DNA of 18,249 nucleotides from an uncultured Haemophilus sp. (GTDB lineage Bacteria > Pseudomonadota > Gammaproteobacteria > Enterobacterales > Pasteurellaceae). The notes below the pieces were generated by a model. The model searched no databases. It saw nothing but the letters and a program-made list of their open reading frames with translations, and was not told the origin of the DNA. The stretch covers positions 1 through 18,249 of the forward strand of contig NZ_CALJRX010000014.1 in NCBI RefSeq assembly GCF_937976265.1, written 5' to 3'. A program made the translations under genes and the position numbers. Of this stretch, positions 13,162 to 18,249 are shown piece by piece (position 1 is the stretch's first letter; the number at the start of each line of letters is the position of its first letter).

Positions 13162-15159
13162 ATGGCAACTCGTAGACAACTTGCTAACGCGATTCGTGCG
13201 CTATCAATGGATGCAGTACAAAAAGCAAAATCAGGCCACCCAGGTGCACCAATGGGAATGGCGGATATCGCTGAAGTATTATGGCGCGATTTCTTAAAAC
13301 ACAATCCAAACAATCCTAAATGGGCTGATCGCGACCGTTTTGTGCTTTCTAACGGCCACGGTTCAATGCTGATTTATAGCTTATTACATTTAACAGGCTA
13401 TGATCTTTCTATCGAAGATTTAAAACAATTCCGTCAATTACATTCTAAAACCCCAGGTCACCCAGAATATGGCTATGCACCAGGTGTGGAAACCACAACT
13501 GGCCCTTTAGGCCAAGGTATCACTAATGCAGTGGGGATGGCGATTGCGGAGAAAACCTTAGCAGGCCAATTTAACCGTGAAGGTCATGAAATTGTCGATC
13601 ACCACACTTATGTGTTCTTAGGTGATGGCTGTTTAATGGAAGGGATTTCTCACGAAGCTTGCTCTTTAGCAGGCACATTAGGACTTGGTAAATTAATCGC
13701 ATTCTACGATGACAATAACATTTCGATTGATGGTCATGTAGATGGTTGGTTCAGCGATGATACCGCTGCTCGTTTTGAAGCTTATGGCTGGCAAGTAATC
13801 CGCAATGTGGATGGTCACGATGCAGAACAAATTCGTGCCGCAACCATTCTTGCTCAAGCAGAAAAAGAAAAACCAACGTTAATTATTTGTAAAACCATCA
13901 TCGGTTTTGGTTCACCAAATAAATCAGGCTCTCATGATTGTCACGGTGCACCATTAGGTGATGAAGAAATCGCATTAACCCGTAAAGCACTTGGCTGGGA
14001 ATATGGTCCATTTGAAATTCCAGCTGAATACTATGCAGAATGGTCTGCAAAAGAAAAAGGCGCTGCAGCAGAAAAATCTTGGGAAGAAAAATTTGCCGCT
14101 TATGCTAAAGCATATCCAGAACTTGCTGCAGAATTTACACGTCGTGTAAACGGTGAATTACCAGCAAATTGGGCAGCGGAATCTAAAGCCTTCATCGAAA
14201 AATTACAAGCTAACCCAGCAAGCATTGCAAGCCGTAAAGCATCACAAAATGCAATCGAAGCTTATGCACACGTATTGCCTGAATTCTTAGGTGGCTCTGC
14301 AGACTTAGCAAGCTCTAACTTAACGTTATGGAGTGGTTCTAAACCAATTCGTGCACACGAAAACGTAGGTGGTAACTATATCAACTATGGTGTGCGTGAG
14401 TTCGGTATGTCAGCGATTATGAATGGTATTGCTTTACACGGCGGTTTCATTCCTTATGGCGCAACCTTCTTAATGTTCTACGAATATGCACACAATGCAG
14501 TGCGTATGGCGGCATTAATGAAACAACGCGCTTTATTCGTTTATACTCATGACTCGATCGGTTTAGGCGAAGATGGTCCAACTCACCAACCAGTTGAGCA
14601 AACTACCTCATTACGCTTAATTCCAAATCTTGAAACATGGCGCCCATGTGACCAAGTGGAATCAGCTATCGCATGGCAACAAGCGGTTGAGCGTCAAGAT
14701 GGCCCAAGTGCGTTGATCTTTACCCGTCAAAACTTAGCCCAAATGGACCGCACTTCTGCACAATTAGATGCAGTTAAGCGTGGTGCTTATGTGTTAAAAG
14801 ACTGTGATGGCACACCTGAATTAATCTTCATTGCGACAGGTTCTGAAGTGGAATTAGCAGTGAAAGCAGCAGATGTATTGGCTGCCGAAGGTAAAAAAGT
14901 ACGTGTCGTCTCGATGCCAAGCACTAACCGTTTCGATAAACAAGATGCAGCGTACCGTGAAAGCGTATTACCTGCAGCTGTAACCAAACGTGTTGCGATT
15001 GAAGCGGGTATTGCAGACTTCTGGTATAAATACGTTGGCTTTGAAGGTCGCGTAGTGGGTATGAATAGCTTCGGCGAATCAGCACCAGCAGATCAATTAT
15101 TCAAACTCTTTGGTTTCACCGTGGATAACGTGGTGGCAAAAGCAAAAGAGATTTTATAA
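13162..15159 (+). CDS. tkt: Transketolase
   Basis: Thiamine-diphosphate enzyme that moves two-carbon units between sugar phosphates in the non-oxidative pentose phosphate pathway, linking to glycolysis and supplying erythrose-4-P and ribose-5-P. The 665-residue length is standard. Visible: SGHPGAPMGMADI (24-36, H26), SNGHGSML (H66), the ThDP motif beginning GDGCLMEG (154-161) and closing at DDNNISIDG, the pyrimidine-domain segment VGGNYINYGVREFGMSAI with the catalytic glutamate in REFGM, and HDSIGLGEDGPTHQP. SD AGGAG (13151-13155) precedes the ATG. A -10-like TAGAAT (13127-13132) lies upstream without a convincing -35. Ends in a strong terminator; one USS in the coding region. Confidence 0.98.
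   Translation: MATRRQLANAIRALSMDAVQKAKSGHPGAPMGMADIAEVLWRDFLKHNPNNPKWADRDRFVLSNGHGSMLIYSLLHLTGYDLSIEDLKQFRQLHSKTPGHPEYGYAPGVETTTGPLGQGITNAVGMAIAEKTLAGQFNREGHEIVDHHTYVFLGDGCLMEGISHEACSLAGTLGLGKLIAFYDDNNISIDGHVDGWFSDDTAARFEAYGWQVIRNVDGHDAEQIRAATILAQAEKEKPTLIICKTIIGFGSPNKSGSHDCHGAPLGDEEIALTRKALGWEYGPFEIPAEYYAEWSAKEKGAAAEKSWEEKFAAYAKAYPELAAEFTRRVNGELPANWAAESKAFIEKLQANPASIASRKASQNAIEAYAHVLPEFLGGSADLASSNLTLWSGSKPIRAHENVGGNYINYGVREFGMSAIMNGIALHGGFIPYGATFLMFYEYAHNAVRMAALMKQRALFVYTHDSIGLGEDGPTHQPVEQTTSLRLIPNLETWRPCDQVESAIAWQQAVERQDGPSALIFTRQNLAQMDRTSAQLDAVKRGAYVLKDCDGTPELIFIATGSEVELAVKAADVLAAEGKKVRVVSMPSTNRFDKQDAAYRESVLPAAVTKRVAIEAGIADFWYKYVGFEGRVVGMNSFGESAPADQLFKLFGFTVDNVVAKAKEIL
14747..14755 (-). 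repeat. USS inside tkt
   Basis: Exact AAGTGCGGT on the minus strand, in codons for MDRTSAQ. Confidence 0.85.
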
Positions 15160-15173
15160 TAATTAAAATGGAT

Positions 15174-15205
15174 AAGGGCAGGTCATGACCTGCCTTTCTT
15201 TTTTA
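15174..15205 (+). terminator. Terminator after tkt
   Basis: The perfect palindrome GGCAGGTCATGACCTGCC (15177-15194), flanked by AAG before and TTTCTTTTTT after, is a strong intrinsic terminator. Confidence 0.92.
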
Positions 15206-15208
15206 AGA

Positions 15209-15217
15209 AAGTGCGGT
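15209..15217 (+). repeat. USS, left arm of pair downstream of tkt
   Basis: Exact AAGTGCGGT followed by AAAAAAATAAG, a good extended match. Confidence 0.88.
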
Positions 15218-15238
15218 AAAAAAATAAGAAAAATTTTG

Positions 15239-15247
15239 ACCGCACTT
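15239..15247 (-). repeat. USS, right arm of pair downstream of tkt
   Basis: Exact AAGTGCGGT on the minus strand followed by CAAAATTTTTC, a good extended match. Confidence 0.88.
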
Positions 15248-15297
15248 TATTTTTATCGGCTTTCACCTTGTTATCTAAGCCTTTTTTCGTCAATCCA

Positions 15298-15326
15298 TTG
15301 AGTTCGCTTTTTAAGTTTGTTAAAAT
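15298..15326 (+). promoter_or_regulatory. Putative promoter of the glycine riboswitch-symporter transcript
   Basis: TTGAGT (15298-15303), 17-bp spacer, TAAAAT (15321-15326) preceded by TGT, an extended -10. Predicted start near 15333, about 35 nt before the riboswitch. A second, poorer option is TTGCGG (15327-15332) N17 ATAAAA (15350-15355). Confidence 0.6.
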
Positions 15327-15367
15327 TTGCGGTACTTTTTGCAATAAGAATAAAACGTAAAAAGTGA

Positions 15368-15580
15368 GTTCGGAAGAAGGTAGCTGGAGAGTAGGGAATT
15401 GCCCCTACGCCGACGAGGTAAAATCTTTCAGGCGCAATCGTAAGATTGCAGGGACTGTTACTGGACGAACCCTTGGAGAGATCCATTGCATTTTATTGAT
15501 GTAAATGGACGCCGAAGGCGCAAAAGAGCGGTCGATTTTTCGATTGTTTTCCAAACGCTCAGGCAAAAGGACAGGGGCAA
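15368..15580 (+). ncRNA. Tandem glycine riboswitch (two aptamers)
   Basis: Two glycine aptamers in series. Aptamer I: GGAGAG (15386-15391), P2 hairpin GTAGGG/CCCTAC, CGCCGACGAGG (15408-15418), TTCAGGC (15427-15433), P3 hairpin GCAATC-GTAA-GATTGC (15434-15449); its P1 is GGUAGC (15379-15384) with GUUACU (15457-15462). A leader-linker helix GUUCG (15368-15372)/CGAAC (15466-15470) plus GA (15376-15377) and GA (15464-15465) forms the kink-turn known from tandem glycine riboswitches. Aptamer II: P1 CCCT/AGGG (15470-15473/15573-15576), GGAGAG (15475-15480), P2 TCCATT/AATGGA, CGCCGAAGG (15510-15518), and the hallmark CTCAGGCAAAAGGACAG (15558-15574). It precedes a glycine/alanine symporter gene, as expected. 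Confidence 0.93.
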
Positions 15581-15628
15581 AAGACAATCGGTATTATCAA
15601 AAATATTTCTATCGGGATTCTTCTTGTC

Positions 15629-15665
15629 TCCTTGTCGAGTTTATTTGTATTTTAAACGACGAGGA
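15629..15665 (+). promoter_or_regulatory. SD-sequestering helix, riboswitch expression platform
   Basis: UCCUUGUCG (15629-15637) pairs with CGACGAGGA (15657-15665), 9 bp with one G-U wobble and a 19-nt loop. The right arm contains most of the symporter SD, GAGGAA (15661-15666). No T-run follows, so control looks translational. GACAA (15583-15587), just after aptamer II, can pair with UUGUC at 15624-15628 or at 15632-15636; the second pairing would free the SD. Which state glycine favours cannot be read from the sequence. Confidence 0.55.
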
Positions 15666-15672
15666 ATCATCA

Positions 15673-17043
15673 ATGTCATTACAGACAACCTTATCTGCCA
15701 TCAGCAGCTTTGTATGGGGACCACCCCTACTTATTCTATTGTCCGGAACCGGACTTTATCTCACCCTTCGTTTAGGTTTCTTACAAATTCGTTATTTGCC
15801 TCGTGCATTGAGCTATTTATTTGCTCGTGGTGCGAATAAAGGCAAGGGGGATGTGTCTTCTTTTGCCGCACTTTGTACGGCATTAGCGGCAACTATTGGT
15901 ACAGGGAATATCGTGGGTGTAGCGACCGCAGTACAATCTGGCGGACCTGGCGCAATTTTTTGGATGTGGCTAGTTGCATTATTAGGTATGGCAACTAAAT
16001 ACGCTGAATGTTTACTTGCCGTGAAATATCGTGTTCGAGATAAATACGGTTTTATGGCGGGTGGACCAATGTATTACATCGAACGTGGTCTTGGTATTAA
16101 ATGGCTAGCCAAATTATTTGCGCTCTTTGGGGTATTGGTGGCCTTTTTCGGTATTGGTACCTTCCCTCAAATAAATGCAATTACGCATGCGATGCAAGAC
16201 ACATTCAATGTACCCGTTATTATTACGGCAACAGTGGTGACCGTATTGGTCGCTATGATTATTCTTGGTGGTGTAAGACGTATTGCGACGGCATCTTCGG
16301 TGATTGTGCCTTTTATGGCAATCGGCTATGTGGCGACCTCAATTATTATTTTAGTGGTAAATTATGATAAACTGCCCGCTGCGATCGCATTAATTATTCA
16401 TAGTGCGTTTAATCCACAAGCGGCTTTGGGCGGCGCAGTAGGCTTTACAGTAATGAAAGCCATTCAATCGGGTGTTGCACGCGGTATTTTCTCTAATGAA
16501 TCTGGTTTAGGGAGTGCGCCTATTGCTGCTGCTGCAGCACAAACCAAAGAGCCTGTTCGCCAAGGTTTAATTTCGATGACAGGAACATTTTTAGATACCA
16601 TCATCGTATGTACCATGACGGGCTTAGTGCTTGTGATTACGGGAGCATGGAATAATCCTGAACTTTCTGGTGCCAGCGTGACTAACTATGCTTTTGCACA
16701 GGGTTTAGGCACATCAATCGGTGCAACTATTGTAACCGTTGGCTTATTATTCTTTGCTTTCACCACAATTTTAGGGTGGTGCTATTATGGTGAACGCTGT
16801 TTCCTTTACTTAGTCGGTATCCGTGGTATTAAATTGTATCGCTTTGTGTTTATTGTTCTGGTTGGGGCGGGTTCATTCCTCACCTTAGATTTAATCTGGA
16901 TTTTAGCGGATATCGTAAATGGTTTAATGGCCTTCCCGAACTTGATAGCATTAATTGGTTTGCGTAAAGAGATTATTTCAGAAACTAAGGATTACTTTGA
17001 ACGTTTAAAAGCTACGCAACATGATCAAGATGAATTAGCCTAA
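15673..17043 (+). CDS. AGCS-family sodium:glycine/alanine symporter
   Basis: Inner-membrane carrier of the alanine/glycine:cation symporter family (TC 2.A.25), importing glycine and/or alanine with Na+. The 456-residue protein is strongly hydrophobic, with roughly ten to eleven membrane spans. Family motifs: FAALCTALAATIGTGNIVG (64-82), the signature GPGAIFWMWL (91-100) followed by ATKYAECLLA, GGPMYYIERGLG (130-141), then SNESGLGSAPIAAAAA and FFAFTTILGWCYYGERC. The start at 15673 follows the SD GAGGAA. The frame is open back to 15505, but that part is riboswitch RNA. The riboswitch makes glycine the probable main substrate (inference). Related genes are annotated agcS, dagA or alsT. Confidence 0.93.
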   Translation: MSLQTTLSAISSFVWGPPLLILLSGTGLYLTLRLGFLQIRYLPRALSYLFARGANKGKGDVSSFAALCTALAATIGTGNIVGVATAVQSGGPGAIFWMWLVALLGMATKYAECLLAVKYRVRDKYGFMAGGPMYYIERGLGIKWLAKLFALFGVLVAFFGIGTFPQINAITHAMQDTFNVPVIITATVVTVLVAMIILGGVRRIATASSVIVPFMAIGYVATSIIILVVNYDKLPAAIALIIHSAFNPQAALGGAVGFTVMKAIQSGVARGIFSNESGLGSAPIAAAAAQTKEPVRQGLISMTGTFLDTIIVCTMTGLVLVITGAWNNPELSGASVTNYAFAQGLGTSIGATIVTVGLLFFAFTTILGWCYYGERCFLYLVGIRGIKLYRFVFIVLVGAGSFLTLDLIWILADIVNGLMAFPNLIALIGLRKEIISETKDYFERLKATQHDQDELA

Positions 17044-17060
17044 TTCATGTCGTAAAAAGA

Positions 17061-17091
17061 AAAGGGAAGCTGAGCGCTTCCCTTTGTTGTT
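17061..17091 (+). terminator. Terminator after the symporter gene
   Basis: AAAGGGAAGC (17061-17070), loop TGAGC, GCTTCCCTTT (17076-17085): a 10-bp perfect stem followed by GTTGTTT. Confidence 0.9.
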
Positions 17092-17144
17092 TACAGTTTT
17101 ATATCATAACAAGTTTGCACAGAAAGAAAATTATATTTTTGCAG

Positions 17145-17166
17145 AAATTAGATCCCGATCATATTT
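17145..17166 (+). promoter_or_regulatory. CRP-like site upstream of raiA
   Basis: The 22 bp from 17145 to 17166 match the E. coli CRP consensus at 18 positions by eye, including the inner GATC..GATCA, but the left TGTGA half reads TTAGA. The centre is about 80 bp before the predicted raiA start point. Weak candidate. Confidence 0.3.
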
Positions 17167-17200
17167 TTGAACATTTGTTTTTTTATTTGACTAAAAGCAC

Positions 17201-17229
17201 TTGAAAAAGCAGTTCAAGGTCGATATGTT
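17201..17229 (+). promoter_or_regulatory. Putative raiA promoter
   Basis: TTGAAA (17201-17206), 17-bp spacer, TATGTT (17224-17229). Transcription would begin near 17236 and the leader would contain the hairpin GAACC-GAAG-GGTTC (17247-17260). Confidence 0.45.
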
Positions 17230-17284
17230 GTAGTTAAAGATGAACAGAACCGAAGGGTTCATTTAAGCAAAAGAGGTAAATGCT

Positions 17285-17608
17285 ATGACACTCAATATCA
17301 CAAGCAAACAAATGGAAATCACCCCTGCAATCCGTGAACATGTGGAGGGAAGACTTGCAAAATTAGAGAAATGGCACACTCAACTGATTAGCCCGCACTT
17401 TGTTTTAAGTAAAGTGCCAAACGGCTTTTCTGTAGAGGCTTCAATTGGAACTCCATTAGGTAATCTGTTAGCCAGTGCAACAGCAGAGGATATGTATAAA
17501 GCGATCAATGAAGTTGAAGAAAAATTAGAACGCCAATTAAATAAACTTCAACATAAAGGCGAATCCCGCCGAGCAGATGAGCGTTTGAAAGATTCTTTTG
17601 AAAAATAA
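17285..17608 (+). CDS. raiA: Ribosome-associated inhibitor RaiA (HPF/YfiA family)
   Basis: A short ribosome-hibernation factor that binds the 30S decoding region, blocks tRNA and mRNA sites, and protects 70S ribosomes in stationary phase or cold. The 107-residue protein is very close to E. coli RaiA at the N-terminus (MTLNITSKQMEITPAIREHV) and keeps RLAKLEKW, EDMYKAINEVEEKLERQLNKLQHKGE. The C-terminal tail is somewhat shorter than that of E. coli RaiA (113 residues). The tail in E. coli sets RaiA apart from the dimer-promoting HPF, so 70S inactivation rather than 100S formation is expected. SD AGAGG (17272-17276) precedes the ATG. Transcribed alone. Confidence 0.95.
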   Translation: MTLNITSKQMEITPAIREHVEGRLAKLEKWHTQLISPHFVLSKVPNGFSVEASIGTPLGNLLASATAEDMYKAINEVEEKLERQLNKLQHKGESRRADERLKDSFEK

Positions 17609-17625
17609 AGAATAGTGAGTGAATA

Positions 17626-17655
17626 AAAGGGCGAACATGATGTTCGCCCTTTCTT
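17626..17655. terminator. Bidirectional terminator between raiA and the receptor gene
   Basis: AAAGGGCGAACA (17626-17637) pairs with TGTTCGCCCTTT (17641-17652) over a 3-nt loop: a 12-bp perfect stem with A- and T-runs on both sides, placed between two converging genes. Confidence 0.9.
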
Positions 17656-17672
17656 ATTAAGGAAATAATGAG

Positions 17673-18249
17673 TTAAAAACGAATTTCAACAGATGCCGCG
17701 AAGTTACGGCCTGGTGCATAGAAGCGCTCAAGACCTGGGTAACCGCCATATCTATAATTAGGTCTTAATCCTACAGAGTTTATTTTACCACCTGTATTAT
17801 TTAATCCACGCAAAGTATCCCAAGTGTGGTATTTACGATTAAATATATTATAAATTCCAGCACGTAAAATGATATTTTCAGTTGGTTTATAGAAGCCAAA
17901 CATATCGAATACAAAGGCTTTTGAATTTAAATGTTTCCAAGTTTCTAACTCTGTTTCATGAGCCTCTTCCGTACATTTAATTTCAAATTCTTCACCAATA
18001 CCATAATAATAGTAAGGATTAGGAACACGTTCTTTTTTTACACAACGCTCAACTGTCTTAAGATATTTAGCATTTTTCGCTTTTTGTGCACCGAGATAAG
18101 TTAAACGAGAGAAAATACCCCACTTACCATCAGGCTGCTCATAATCTAAGCCAATAATTGCCTTAATTGGTTGAAGTGACATTAAACTTGCACCATTAGA
18201 CATACTTCCTTTGCTGTAACCTAAAGAACCAAATAACTTCCAACCATTT
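17673..18249 (-). CDS. TonB-dependent haemoglobin/haptoglobin-type receptor (C-terminal part)
   Basis: C-terminal 191 residues of an outer-membrane receptor; the frame stays open to the window edge, so the signal peptide, plug and most of the barrel are missing. Recognised from segments shared with Haemophilus Hgp haemoglobin/haptoglobin-binding proteins: WKLFGSLGYSKGSMSNGAS, QPIKAIIGLDYEQPDGKWG, RLTYLGAQKAK, FVFDMFGFYKP, LRAGIYNIFNRKYHTWDTLR and the end ERFYAPGRNFAASVEIRF. The terminal phenylalanine is the usual outer-membrane assembly signal. A probable surface loop contains two cysteines 23 residues apart (VERCVKK and IEIKC region), perhaps a disulfide. The ATG at 18203 is internal. The ligand could also be transferrin or another haem protein; the family name is sure, the ligand is not. 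Confidence 0.88.
   Translation of the reverse strand, partial: NGWKLFGSLGYSKGSMSNGASLMSLQPIKAIIGLDYEQPDGKWGIFSRLTYLGAQKAKNAKYLKTVERCVKKERVPNPYYYYGIGEEFEIKCTEEAHETELETWKHLNSKAFVFDMFGFYKPTENIILRAGIYNIFNRKYHTWDTLRGLNNTGGKINSVGLRPNYRYGGYPGLERFYAPGRNFAASVEIRF

Larger units (their letters stand above)
15208..15258. terminator. Inverted USS pair, second hairpin after tkt
   Basis: AAAGTGCGGT (15208-15217) pairs with ACCGCACTTT (15239-15248) over a 21-nt loop that also holds A- and T-runs able to extend the stem. A T-rich tract (ATTTTTAT) follows. Both arms are exact USS cores on opposite strands (15209-15217 plus, 15239-15247 minus). It lies 3 nt after the tkt terminator and may act as a back-up terminator. 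Confidence 0.75.

Noticed and set aside
15505..15672. N-terminal extension of the symporter from an ATG at 15505
   Set aside because: These bases are part of glycine aptamer II and the expression platform; the family N-terminus and a good SD are at 15673.
16101..16367. 88-residue open frame within the symporter gene
   Set aside because: An out-of-frame shadow of a well-supported membrane protein, with odd composition.

Overview
The window reads as chromosomal DNA of a Haemophilus-type Pasteurellaceae, AT-rich. Twelve exact copies of the 9-mer AAGTGCGGT (the H. influenzae-type DNA uptake signal sequence, USS) occur in 18.2 kb, several followed by A/T tracts, and two lie in inverted pairs that serve as hairpins. 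The predicted proteins look closest to Haemophilus. A hemB gene is present; H. influenzae lacks most early haem-synthesis genes, so an X-factor-independent relative such as the H. parainfluenzae group is more likely (inference).

Layout. 1-1819: 3' part of tatC, a hairpin, and hemB (metal-ligand pattern of Mg-type enzymes). 1941-3458: gdhA with its own promoter and a USS-pair terminator. 3492-5649: the rpsP-rimM-trmD-rplS translation operon, ending in a bidirectional terminator that faces rho. 5669-7161: rho (minus strand) and a divergent control region, with two ArgR-like boxes placed over the argH promoter. 7162-8592: argH and terminator. 8683-10388: a complete hipBA toxin-antitoxin operon behind four regularly spaced operator-like repeats. 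10393-12330: minus-strand operon serB-yajQ-small exported protein. 12375-13076: smp/ytjB-like membrane protein, divergent from serB. 13162-15205: tkt. 15298-17091: tandem glycine riboswitch controlling an AGCS-family Na+/glycine-alanine symporter. 17201-17652: raiA (ribosome hibernation). 17673-18249: C-terminal end of a TonB-dependent haemoglobin-haptoglobin-type receptor, cut by the window edge.

Most of the window is housekeeping: amino-acid metabolism (gdhA, argH, serB, glycine uptake), translation, transcription termination and central carbon metabolism. The main accessory element is hipBA. Its four TATAC-N8-GTATA sites have the geometry of E. coli HipB operators but different half-site bases, and the HipB recognition helix differs too. 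The other regulatory highlights are a full tandem glycine riboswitch with a leader-linker kink-turn and a helix that buries the Shine-Dalgarno (SD) sequence, and the ArgR-type operator of argH. No rRNA, tRNA, IS element, prophage gene or CRISPR array was seen.
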